NCBI GenBank assembly: GCA_002224055.1
Contig: AZLU01000349.1
Location: forward strand, 1-28,741
Source: Pezizomycotina sp. ARF18
Taxonomy: Eukaryota; Ascomycota
Length of the DNA stretch: 28,741 nt
Reading direction: 5' to 3'
Shown here: piece after piece, positions 1 to 9,937 of the stretch
Layout of the letters: every line of letters starts with the position of its first letter
Position numbering within the stretch: position 1 is the stretch's first letter
The notes under the pieces: model-generated
What the model was told of the DNA's origin: nothing
Seen by the model: only the letters and a program-made list of their open reading frames with translations
Databases searched by the model: none
Made by a program: the position numbers and the translations under genes

Positions 1-681
1 TTGAGTCCAGAGATTTGACAGACGGCGCCTTAATTCCTGGGAAGTCGGCAATCTCGAGAGGTCATACTTTCGATCCAAATGGAGGTGCTGCATGTTCAAC
101 TTGACGCCATTTTCTGCGGGGTATATAGGGAGGAAAGTTGCGGGAGTGCGTTCGGCAACGGTACATGATCTGGCAAAGGAGTCGCTCGTATAAGGAACTT
201 TTATTAGAGGACTAATGGAAAGTACAGGAACTGTTAGCTATTTATTTGCTATTGGAGAAAACTAGAACTGTGGGAACAGGTTATGAGCTTGAGAGATGTA
301 AAAAGAAGAAAGATTTTGATGAAGGGTCCATAGCATAACGTGCTTTGGTCTTGCTCCTTCTATGTTGATAGTGTGGCGAAGGTAGAAAGTAGGGAAAAGA
401 TACACAGGGAAACTATGAGAACTTACAGTGCGACAAGATGACGCTCATGTATTGAGATAGCGTAAAACACACCTAAAGCTTCTCCGGGTGACGCGTGTAG
501 CAGGTGCTGATGAAGATGTGGCGGCTTTCTTTCAATCTCCAGTCCTTTCCGTCCAGCCAGCTTATGGTTCGGTGCGCCCACCGATGCGGAGATCGTCTCT
601 AGAGATCTCTGGGCGCGAGGCGTATGCGAAGAAGACATTTCCGGGGAATATTCTGGAATTATTGGATGTCGATATTGGCAT
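1..681 (-). CDS. Unrecognised spliced protein gene, N-terminal part, cut by left edge
   Basis: I do not recognise the family. A start codon at 681 opens a frame reading MPISTSNNSRIFPGNVFFAY, continuing through SRPEISRDDLRIGG. One frameshift near 560-570 leads into a frame reading LHASPGEALGVFYAISIHER. A donor (GTAAGT, 421-426) and an acceptor TAG (212-214), with a CTAAC branch site just upstream, define an intron at 212-426. Joining the exons restores the frame as HLVALPLIKVPYTSDSF, and exon 2 stays open to the edge, ending in KYDLSRLPTSQELRRRLSNL. The frame agreement across the splice is the best evidence that this is real. An A19 run (coding strand, 759-777) lies 78 bp upstream of the start. 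The frameshift looks like a sequence error, as in the other genes here. No signal peptide or membrane segment is evident. The remainder of the gene lies outside the window. Confidence 0.5.
212..426 (-). other. Spliceosomal intron in left-edge gene
   Basis: GTAAGT donor at 421-426 and TAG acceptor at 212-214, with GCTAAC about 20 nt before the acceptor. Splicing keeps the frame open on both sides. At 215 nt it is the longest intron seen in this window. Confidence 0.55.
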
Positions 682-2113
682 GACGAAGAGAAAAAAAAGA
701 AAAAAAAAAAAGAGCTCAAAACTGAGATAGCTCTTTGATGCCGGGCCCTTTTGTTTACTTTTTTTTTTTTTTTTTTTGAGCGGAGCCTAGAGGGAAATTC
801 CCGTGATGCTAGCTAGCTCGGGGGTTTTAGAGGCTTCCGCGGAAGTTATATCCCCTGCCTGCTGGAAAGCCAAGGGTTTTCGGCGGCTAAAGACTAATGT
901 AGCTTCAAGATCAACTGTGCTAACACTGGACCGTAGTCCGTTGATAGGCTAGTGAGAATAACAAAGGTGTCAATAACAGGGGAAGAGTAAAATAAAGATC
1001 GGTTGATTTGGGGAAGCAAAAAAAAAAAAAAAAGCTAGTGTACGAAGATGGAAGTAAAAACAGATGAACGTTGTCTAAGAAGAAAAGGTAAGTAACACGA
1101 AAAATATTAAATAACGCTTTTTCAATTTGAATTACCAAACGATAAGTGTATTGTTGTTTGTTAGTATTCTTGTGTACTCGTACAGGTTGGGCGGGAGTTG
1201 AATTTAACGGTCTGAAAAGAAAGAAATAAAGCTCAGGTATTTTATTTATAAGGGAAGTTCTTTGGGCAGAAGGATAGATAGAAATGAAAAGAAAGGACAA
1301 TAAGTGAAGAATGCTAAAAAAAAAAAAAAATTAAATAAAATAAAATCGCCGCCACTTATAATAAGTATAAAGCTCACAAGTACTTTTGTTACCCATATAC
1401 CCGTATTACTTATTGGGTTTTTAATATATATATATAATATCAACATCTATTGCCGCATTGTGCATTTCCGGTTGCATCCCGGATAAACGTGTCACAATTT
1501 CCAAGTTTGTTCACGTACAGCTACTGAGCTTCCTTCCTCCCTTGCTAATAAAGGGGTTCATGATGGATTAGGAAAATAAAATATGGATATGTTGATGACG
1601 GCGAGGGAGATAAAAAAAAAAAAAGGAGACTTCCATCTTCTGTTAAAATAAATCTTAATAAGTTCACCTGTTTTCACTGTTACAAAATGGCGTAAGAGAA
1701 TGAGTTAAACCCGACAAAGTTTTTCATAATTATTAAAATATTTTTAAACTCTTGGAGGAAAAGAGACATCAGATAAAATACAAGAACAATTGAGTTAAAA
1801 AAAAAAAAAGAAAGAAAGAAAGCAGAATGCAAGCAGAGTTCCAGGTTATTACTAATGCACAAATTTTTATGGCTAGCTTCTGAAGGTAATGAAGGAAAAG
1901 AGAAGAAACACAGAGGAACATTGCGTCCAAGCATACAAACATTGCAATGCACGCGTGTAACGAACACGAAGAATCACCGCCCAAGGATGTACAGGGTCGT
2001 ATTTTGTAGGTGATACAGGAACAATTTTCTTTTCTTCTACCGAAGAAGTCTGTCGAGGAGGTCTGGTGAGGAGCATGAGAGGTTTGCATGAAGGTAAGAG
2101 AAAAAGAGCGCGA
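682..2113. other. Intergenic region, no gene seen
   Basis: This holds the promoter side of the left-edge gene and the 3' side of the membrane-protein gene. It contains homopolymer runs T19 (759-777), A16 (1018-1033) and A15 (1316-1330), and a perfect 12-bp palindrome CTTCCGCGGAAG (834-845). The open frames here are short, low in complexity and carried by the homopolymers, so I call no gene. Confidence 0.6.
759..777. promoter_or_regulatory. Poly(dA:dT) run upstream of left-edge gene
   Basis: T19 on the plus strand (A19 on the coding strand), 78 bp upstream of the proposed start at 681. In yeast such runs exclude nucleosomes at promoters; that role here is inferred from position. Confidence 0.35.
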
Positions 2114-3097
2114 TTAAGAGAGATCGAGCTCCTTAGCATCTCCACCTCGTCCGTTGATGGCGTTCAAGGTCGCCTTGGTCATCCCGACAAAGACCCTGAG
2201 AATGTTCCACAGCCCAATGAGGAAAGGAACAAGTTCCGTAACTGTGCGATCCTACCAACGGGTCCGGCATGGCTGTACCTGAGCGCACTTTCGATCGTGG
2301 TGATAAAGGCAGAAGTAACGACCATGGTGATGACGAGGACGCGCCGAAACCCAGGATATTTATCCTGTAAGAGAAGGCCGCCGAGGACGGAGTCCTTGAC
2401 GAGGCGGTTCTCAAATATGGCGGAGAAGGTAGGGCGAGCACCGTCCTTGCGAAAGCAGGTGAGAAGCTCCAAGTTTCCCACATGATGGCGAGACCAACAC
2501 CGATGCTACTGAGTATCATGATGGCTATAAGATGAAGGGGTAATCTAGTTAGCTTTGGATTCTAAAAATGTCTAGAAAATTATCAAAAAATCGCAGAAAA
2601 TTATCGTTCTAACCTTTCGAAAAGCTCTCAAAAATGGAACAAGTGAACTTTGAAAGAAAAAGATAAACTGCAGCTGGTTGTGCAGGGAATGCATCATCAT
2701 CTTGTGGCCTTGGAACCAGAACCATCCTCCGTAGATGAAGACGGCAAGGAAGACGAACAGGCGGGTGATCGATCCGACGCGGGTGACGCGGTATGTCCAT
2801 TTAGGCGACGTCGTCAGGGCGGTGATGCTCCCGATGCAGAAGGTCAACATGATGAAGCCTTCAATCGCGTCGAAACTGCACCGTGTGCTTGGAAGCGTAG
2901 CACAGGCTCGCGAACATGGCCAGCTGGAACAGCGTGTTCGTCGTTCTCATCGACCTGGAGGCCCTGGGGACGAAGAAATTGGCCATGATGGTGGCAAACC
3001 ATTGAAGGTAAAAGCCGACCCTTAACCAAGCGGGTATAGCTCCATGTTCGGGAGCAGGGCAGGCATTATCGAGGAGAGGGAACGGGATGCTTTCCAT
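2114..3097 (-). CDS. Multi-pass integral membrane protein, fungal, function unknown
   Basis: This is a gene of two exons (3097-2614 and 2524-2114), about 298 residues, ending in GGDAKELDLS and TAA. The start MESIPFPLLDNACPAPEHG is followed by hydrophobic segments near residues 26-43 (RVGFYLQWFATIMANFF), 52-68, 79-98 (GFIMLTFCIGSITALTT), 109-131 (LFVFLAVFIYGGWFWFQGHK), 165-185 (IMILSSIGVGLAIMW), 225-247 (VLVITMVVTSAFITTIESAL) and 260-285 (NLFLSLIGLWNILRVFVGMT). That gives about seven membrane spans. Frameshifts occur near 2866-2875, 2450-2490 and 2220-2245; the conserved-looking sequence resumes after each, so I treat them as sequence errors. The family resembles uncharacterised ascomycete membrane proteins, but I cannot name a Pfam domain. 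A T19 run on the coding strand (3245-3263) lies about 148 bp upstream. Function is unknown. Confidence 0.65.
2525..2613 (-). other. Intron in membrane-protein gene
   Basis: This 89-nt intron has a GTTAGA donor (non-consensus GTT), a perfect GCTAAC branch site and a TAG acceptor. It links RAFRK to the hydrophobic segment IMILSSIGVGLAIMW. Confidence 0.6.
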
Positions 3098-4877
3098 TTT
3101 AAGTAGATGTTTCTCTTATAATATCCTTCCTAAAAATAAGACCCAAAAAAAAATTTGTGCTACCAAGATAGGATTCCTGGAACAAATGCTAGATGATTTC
3201 GTTGAGAACGTGAACGGATAACCAGATCCAAGCCAACACTTTCGAAAAAAAAAAAAAAAAAAAGAAAGATAACCAAGTGTCGATAATCGCTTTCGCTTAA
3301 CGTTATATGAAGATTGCTTCGAGATCGTGAGGGTAGTGGCTATCGCACGTTTTATTCGCACGTTTTGTCGAAAACAAATACTACTCGTTCTTCGAAGTAA
3401 GGTAAAGGGAATTGAAACGTTAAGACGTAAAAGCGAAACCGTGAAAGTGAGATGCTAGAAGAAAATAAATAGTGTAATGAGAATGAAATGAAACCCCCAA
3501 GAAATGCAAAGATTACAAGACAAAGAGAAAATAACAAAAGAAAGGTAAGTGAAGAATTAGATCACGTCAAGTGATTCTCGTAATTTTGCTGCTGATGTGA
3601 AGAGCAAAAAAAGAACGATACTGAGGCAAGGACAGGATCATATTATAAACTAAAAAATTCTTTGAACTTGAACTTGAACTTGGCCAGACACACACACAAC
3701 TTTAGTAATGTAAATAATAGAAACAAAATTGGCAAATGATATTTTGGCAACAGTCATACTAGGAGAACAAAAAGCACAGATACTCAAGCTCGCTCGCGCT
3801 CATGTGCATAGCATACTCGCTGGCTAGTAACTACGCTAACTGCCTACTTACCTTGCGCACCCGCGGACTCGATTCGATCGAAACATGCCGAGCGCCTTCA
3901 GATACAAAAATAAAATAAAAAAACAATAGGACCAGGGTTCCCATTGGATTTCAAAATCGCTGCAATGTCGTGAGCTTAAAATGCCAAAGGCCGTAGAAAT
4001 CGCAAGGCCAGCCTCTCGAAAAACGGATGCCCACCCTTTCTCGCATTTTGTCTATGTTAATTAACTTATTTAACTTCCCGAGATGCATCTCGCAGACGCC
4101 CAACCAAAGTGGAAGCAAGAACAGCTCTGAAATCCCCGCTAAAAGAGTGTGGTTTCTATTTAAGGGACAAAAGTAAGTGTGGGGGGAAAGAGAAGGTTTT
4201 TCGTTTAACTCAAAGTATATAGCGTAATATATTAGGAGTCTAACTATAATAGTGTTCTCAAGGTAGTGGTGGTTCGCTGATTGGTTAATTTGCTGGGTGG
4301 TATTTTACTATTGGGCGCGTAAATGTTGCTTTTTTCCACTGCTTGCATTCCCGGGCGAAATCCACCCAACCTTTTTTGCGTACCCGAATGAATATCTCCG
4401 ATTGGAAGGAAGGAATCACAACGGAATTTATAGAGGTTAGATTGCTTACTCACTCAGTCTCTCTTCATCTTGCACCTTGGAAGTTCAATGCAGGTTCCAC
4501 GGTCTTTTATCTCGGGGTCAACTGACGGCAGCTTTCGATCCCAACCTGGAAACCTTGTCTCAAGAATAGCGAAGAGTAAGTGTTACGAAAACGTATTCGT
4601 TTTTCTATAGAAATGTGCTGTCGTGAAGGACCGTATGTGAATTTGAATTAAACCAGTTTCAAGCCGCAGCTATTGTAGAGTGCTTGGCGCTTTGGACGCG
4701 CACGTATACTACGATTAAGCGTCGATGATCGTCAATCTCGTCTCTTTCGATCCCTGCTCAATCTTCTTCATGAATTTTTCAAGTCAACGCACAGGCATCC
4801 GACCCTAGCATTCCCTAACCTTCTCGCTTATGCAGACATATTTTTTTTTCTTGTTTCGCTGCTATTTGGGGGAAATT
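3098..4877. other. Intergenic region, no gene seen
   Basis: Contains A19 (3245-3263, upstream of the membrane-protein gene) and a short TTGAAC triplication (3662-3681). An ATG with a GTAAGT donor about 35 nt later on the minus strand (near 3850-3884) has no convincing second exon. No other coding sequence can be supported. Confidence 0.5.
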
Positions 4878-5105
4878 CTAGTCCTCTGAAGCTGAATCGA
4901 CAGGTGAACGACTAGTCGCCGCACCTGGTTCCTGGGCCGCGAAGGGTACGGGAAAGGCTGTGCTCGTTCGAGACAGACGTTTCGTGTGCGTCCGTCTGTT
5001 TTTCTTCTTTGACAAAGAAGGACGAGGCATTTTTTTTTCGCTAGCGTGATGATTTAGCGAAGTGATTCCGAACAGCCCTAAGAATAGCAAAGAAGCAGGT
5101 AACAT
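4878..5105 (-). CDS. Possible small protein with hydrophobic N-terminus
   Basis: This 75-residue open frame starts MLPASLLFLGLFGITSLNHH, a hydrophobic stretch that could be a signal or anchor. It continues through a lysine/arginine-rich middle (KKKNRRTHTKR) to an acidic, serine-rich end (SPVDSASED). I recognise no family and see no splice evidence. The sequence around it is AT-rich. It may be a chance frame; frameshift errors in this window also make short ORFs hard to judge. Confidence 0.2.
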   Translation of the reverse strand: MLPASLLFLGLFGITSLNHHASEKKMPRPSLSKKKNRRTHTKRLSRTSTAFPVPFAAQEPGAATSRSPVDSASED

Positions 5106-5576
5106 AACGATATCAATCTGTTGAGATATTCTTCGAAACGAATAAATTTAATATAATAATTAAATTGAGAACACATCTTAGAACACGTCTTAGATGTTGA
5201 TCCAATGAATTGAATACCTTCCGGTGGGAAGAAAAAAAAATAGGTAATATTGATATAGCTGACCTTTATTTCCCGCTATTCAGCTCTACTGGAAAGCTCC
5301 AATAATCCTGGTTCAAACATGTCGGCGTTTCTTCGTTAGCGTCGAGACAGCCTATTTCATGATTGAAACAAATTTAATAGTATTCTCTTTGCTTCTTATT
5401 TGGTCAAAGATAGGATACCGTACAGGCTGTTGAGGATCAGAGCCGATTCATGGGTGAGATGCTGCGTAATAGCCTAATCTGCATTTATCGGCCTTTGGTT
5501 AGAAAACCCTACTCGTTCCTATTAACAGACATCTCGCTAAGGGAAGGGCCCCCACTAAATAGTGCAGGAGCGACCA

Positions 5577-5635
5577 AAAAAAATAAATAAATAATAAATA
5601 AATAAATAAATAATAAATAAATAAATAATAAATAA

Positions 5636-5675
<40 letters not shown>

Positions 5676-5754
5676 ATAAATAAATAAATAAATAATAAAT
5701 AAAATAAAAAATAAAAAATAAAATAAAAATAGAAATAAAAAGATAGAATAAAAG
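5577..5754. repeat. AAAT/AATA microsatellite-like array
   Basis: About 178 bp made almost only of A and T as imperfect AAAT units, with interspersed AAT trimers and a tail of A4-A6/T units. The array is followed closely by TA dinucleotide repeats. The plus strand is strongly A-biased throughout. Confidence 0.9.
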
Positions 5755-6030
5755 TATCTCCCCACAGGTTAACAAGAGTAAATGATATATGATATATATA
5801 TAGTATATATATATCTATATCGGAAGACATGTCTCTCGTAATACTAAATTCCACCGGTTTGACTTTCGAACTGACACCACAAAGTATTGGGGGCTGTTAG
5901 GTTTTTACCGTATACGTGAGCTAGCGCTGTAAGGTCTTATCCCGTCGTATATCAGCTGCTTGTCGATTGATACTCTCTATTTACGAGGTCCAATATCAGT
6001 ATTGACCAGCCTATTTAGTATTTATAGATT

Positions 6031-6054
6031 TATATATATATATATATATATATA
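6031..6054. repeat. (TA)12 microsatellite
   Basis: Twenty-four bases of perfect TA dinucleotide repeat, with further TA-rich sequence before and after it. Confidence 0.9.
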
Positions 6055-6638
6055 CATATTGGGCGTTTCAACTCCTTAGTCAATGTAACGAGACATATGT
6101 GAAGTAAGAGAAACGTCTAGAAAAAAGCTCTGCTCTCTCTCTAATGATTACGGAATTGAGCTGGGGAGTTTAAAAAACCGAGCTAGGCGAAAAAAAAAAA
6201 AAAAAGTGTTGGTGTTCTGTAAGGTATTTTAAATCGGACCAAATAAGTAAACTTGTTTGCGTACTTACTTTTGTTGGTATAGATATTTCGGGTATACCAA
6301 CCCTTTTAGGCTTAAGTTATGGTTATTTTTTTTTATTATTATTATTTTTTTTTTCTTGGGGGTGGGTTGGATGAACTGCTCATGACCGTATGAGACGGTC
6401 TGTTTGTAACTACTTGGTATTCTTTTTTTTTCTGGTCTACGTACAACGAAAGGGGACCGATGAAATTCCATTCACTCACCTCACTCTATTTCTTTTTTCT
6501 TTCTTAATTGCAACAACTAAATACCGAAATCACGACATGCAGACATCATCGACGCTCGGATCGCGAGAATTTAGTACAGGAGTCAAGTTACACTAGTCAT
6601 ACACCCCAATCGTATTCAAAAAGAGGGGAAGGGCGCCC

Positions 6639-6656
6639 TTTTTTTTTTTTTTTTTT
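6639..6656. promoter_or_regulatory. Poly(dA:dT) run upstream of HAM1-like gene
   Basis: T18 on the coding strand, ending about 182 bp before the start at 6838 and followed by more T/C-rich sequence. Promoter role is inferred from position. Confidence 0.35.
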
Positions 6657-6837
6657 CCTTTTTAATTTCCTTTCGTTTTGAGTTTCTTCTTCAATTGTTT
6701 GTCATTTTGGCTACTTAGTATCTATCTAGCCTCGGAAGCTACAAGTACAATTGTAATATTATATTACTTTTCTTCTCCCTTCTCTTCTCTTCTTCGTAAG
6801 CGTCCAACGAGGAACAGATCCTCCGGAGGTTGCAATC

Positions 6838-9126
6838 ATGTCCTTGTTCGGTTCGAAGAAGCAAGACGACCCAGAAAGGAGCCTTTGCTTCGCAGCACAA
6901 CGGGCATGTCCAGAACGGCGGTACTGGTACAGCCCATTCCGAGGCTGCCCCGCGATCCTGACGGACCACCAGAAGTACGTAGACAAGAGGCTGCACACGT
7001 ACCTCATCGTGCGGCCCTGGCCAGGGGTTACCTCCCTCAACGGACCAGCTCATCGCCATGCTGCGGAAGCTGCTGGCGTCTGACTTCCTCAGGAGGATAA
7101 CCCGCACCTGACTACCGACGGCAAAAAGCTCGTGAACCTGATGAGGACGTTTGTTTCGCAGCTCATCGAGCTCCTGAACACGAAAACGGGAGGGATGAGC
7201 TGCAAGAGATTCTGTCAACAATGAGGAGGGCTAGGGTGCATGTAGACCTGGAAGGGCTGGGAAACGCGGTAACGAACGTCAAGGTTTCCAACGCACATGC
7301 AGGTTTGTTGCCCCCGACAAGTAAACGATGGGATTTTGCGGCCTTAAAGAGAAAAAACTTTTGGCTGACATTCGAACTATTGTCTCCATTTTCTAGCATA
7401 CAATAGTCTTTCCACAATAGGCTCGCTGCTCATGCAGAATTCAGACTTCAACAAGCTCTTCAATGACCCACAACGGTTGTGAGGCAGGTCCTCGGGGCTT
7501 CAGCCTCTACGGCTGCTGAATTCGCGATAAAGCAGCAAACCAGATTGAACCATCCGATTCAGCGCTTGAGCCGTCGATCACCTCCAGCAGAGGGTAGCGC
7601 GGCCGAGGTCCGGCAGAGGTAAAAAAGGATAACCAGGATCTCCTCGGCAGCTAGAGATACCGCCGTCGAGGCCGCTAAGAAGACGAAGGACGAAGCAGCT
7701 GAAGCGTTTTGACGAGGCCATGACGCCCGAACGCAAGAGGGCACTAAAGACGAGAGTCAGGGATAGATCCAGAACCTGCGGAGGAATACCGACTACAGAC
7801 TTCCGTCTCGACGGTTTCGATCCTCCTGAAGCAGTACCTGTTGACGTATTCGACTGCGATCCAGGACGCTGCAGACGAGATAACCGATGACGTTAGAACC
7901 GAACAGGTCTCTGAACAAAGCAGAGCACTGCTCTGGTCCTTTATCACGACTTTGGTGAAAGTGTGGAGTGGGAGAGACTGAAGGAGAAAGTGGACAACCT
8001 GATGAAGCACAAGGAGAGGGATCCGGACTTTGAAAAGATTGTATCACAGCTTGTGGATTCCCTCTACAATCTGTTTACTAATCCCAACTACCTCTTCACC
8101 GATGACGAAGGCGATGAGAGCCAAGAGTCCTTCTATGTATTGAAGGAGAAGTTCAGGGAAATTGATGGCCCCGAAGTGTCAAGGATGACTTGGATGATGT
8201 CGTCCGATCAGATGGGGGGACTTGGAGGTCGGTCTGGAATGACAAGCAGGTTGCTGAGCTTGGCTCGACGTCTCGTTCGATGATAAGCCTCATGTCCGGT
8301 CCTCGTGACGGCGCCGCTTTCCAAACCGTGCTCTGCTCTCGGAATGTCTTCCACATCATGCTTCCGCCGTCTCGAGTTCATCCAGTTCATCCCGATACCC
8401 GAGGATCACGCTCACTTCACCGACCTCGACCTCCTCCTTGAGCCACTCATCCTTGAACCGGGGCGCACCGTTAACCACTCTTCCTTCTTACCTACAACTT
8501 TGGCATCGTCACCACCAACGATTAACCTTTTAGGGGAGGAACCGGATGACGACCAACATGTCGAGCACGCGCGCGTGAAGATACAAGGGATAACCGTCAA
8601 AGCCGAAGGCGTAGATACGTCATGAGATCCAACAAAAACTTCCTCTTCCGCTTCACCGATTCCGGGATTGCCAGCTTCAAGCTCGACGAAGAAAGGTGTC
8701 GACATTAACCTGGACCTCGAGTTCACCCGCAGCCTCGCCGATCACATGGTCTTCCAAGGTGTGCACGTAAAATTGCACAAGCTCGATTTTACTTTGAAGC
8801 GGAGCAAGTTTCTTTCCTCGCGTGGATTATGAGGCGTCGTGCGTCCTCTGCTGCGCAAGCTTTTGCAAAAGGGTATTAGAGACGGCATCGAGACCGCGTT
8901 GAGGACGGCGAAAAGGAACTAGTATAACACGCGCGAGCGGCTTCGGGGACCAAAGATAGCCCAGCCGTCAGATCTCACTAACTTCCTAAGGGCTGTACTG
9001 TCGAGGTGGCGCTACCCGTACGCGGATGACGAGGAGGTCGATTTCAATGTCGGGTGGAGAGCGAGAGATAAGCGGTACGCCAGGAAGGGCCGTTCGATGG
9101 GGTTTACGCTCCGGGAAGCTTGGTAG
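6838..9126 (+). CDS. HAM1-like fungal protein (HAM1_N/DUF5923 plus HAM1_C)
   Basis: This is a large fungal protein of about 730 residues that starts MSLFGSKKQDDPER (A at -3) and ends DKRYARKGRSMGFTLREAW with TAG at 9124-9126. The N-terminal part reads QKYVDKRLHTYLI, NPHLTTDGKKLVNLM, then across the intron VKVSNAHA and AYNSLSTIGSLLMQNSDF. The middle has RLKEKVDNLMKHKERDPDF and YNLFTNPNYLFTDDEGDE. The C-terminal domain has LDLLLEPLILEPG and NHSSFLP, then VHVKLHKLDFTLKRSKF and a basic, probably amphipathic helix (LLRKLLQKGIRDGIETALRT). These match my memory of the HAM1-like N- and C-terminal families, which may have a lipid-binding BPI-like fold (inference). Many frameshifts occur (for example near 6900-7090, 7480-7960, 8165-8200, 8390-8650, 8800-8930). 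The matching domain order through all of them supports a real gene with errors. One intron, at 7303-7396. Biochemical role unknown. Confidence 0.75.
7303..7396 (+). other. Intron in HAM1-like gene
   Basis: This 94-nt intron has a GTTTGT donor, a GCTGAC branch site near 7360 and a CTAG acceptor. Joining gives SNAHAAYNSLSTIGSL in frame; reading through instead soon hits a stop. Confidence 0.7.
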
Positions 9127-9937
9127 GGCTTTTTGAGACGGAAGGTCTCGATCTGGCGAGAGAGTCGAGAGAATGAGCTGGAGGGTGGAGGAACGAATCT
9201 TTACCGTTTAAGAACAATGCAGAGATCAAAATTCGAAATTGTTTTTTCGGTCGAGCTCTAGCTACGTGTTTTTTTTTTTTTTTTTTTTCCCTCAATTTGC
9301 TCGAAAGGGTTTCGCATACGCATGGATGTATCAGTCTTCCTACCTTTGAATGTTGTTGGCTTTCTTAGTTTTGTATATATGAAAAAAAAGCTAAAGCCGC
9401 TGTGAAGAAACCGATAAATTCCGATTGGCTTCCACCCAGTCACCGTGATGAAGTTAAGCCAAAACTGCCCACCGGCCTTTAATTAAAATAACCTTTCTTT
9501 CGATTATAATAGCCTGTAGAATGCATTTAGGCACACGTGCACAGGAATATTCTGAGATCTCGTATATTATGAAGTGTGAATATAGCTTAATTTGACCTCG
9601 AAAGACGTCACAGCCTCTATCTAATTTACTACAGTACGAAACATGAATATATGGGTAAAAGGTTTTTAATATACACGAAGGAGACTATCTAAAAGCTCTT
9701 CGTATAAAGGGTATCCGAGGTATCGTAATGAAGTAGTAATGCAATGGGGAAAAGCAAAGAAAAAAATGGGTATGCTAAGTAAGGCAAAGTATCAGATAAT
9801 TACAATGACAAAAAAGAGTGATGAGAAAACAACAATTACATTAACTTAGAAAATAGGGTTATGGTCGGGGAGGAGAAAGAAGAAGAGAAAGGAAAAACGA
9901 TGAGTAGGACCAGAAGTGGATTTAGGCCCGGAATGCT
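9127..9937. other. Intergenic region between convergent genes
   Basis: The 3' sides of the HAM1-like gene (plus) and the Q/N-rich gene (minus) meet here. It contains T20 (9269-9288). Sequence is AT-rich with no supported gene. Confidence 0.6.

Larger units (their letters stand above)
5106..6837. other. Gene-free, repeat-rich interval upstream of HAM1-like gene
   Basis: Holds an AAAT-type satellite (5577-5754), TA-rich tracts (about 5785-5815 and 6031-6054), A16 (6190-6205), and T18 (6639-6656). Open frames over the satellite encode only F, I, L, and Y and are artefacts. The last 200 bp serve as the likely promoter of the downstream gene. Confidence 0.6.

Noticed and set aside
834-845. 12-bp palindrome CTTCCGCGGAAG as an operator
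   Set aside because: It is the only copy noticed and has no known factor match; one palindrome this size can occur by chance.
3850-3884. Possible minus-strand first exon (ATG to GTAAGT donor)
   Set aside because: No coding second exon could be found in the 300 bp downstream.
5499-5854. Minus-strand open frames of 88-99 residues made of F, I, L and Y
   Set aside because: They are translations of the AAAT satellite and have no protein-like composition.
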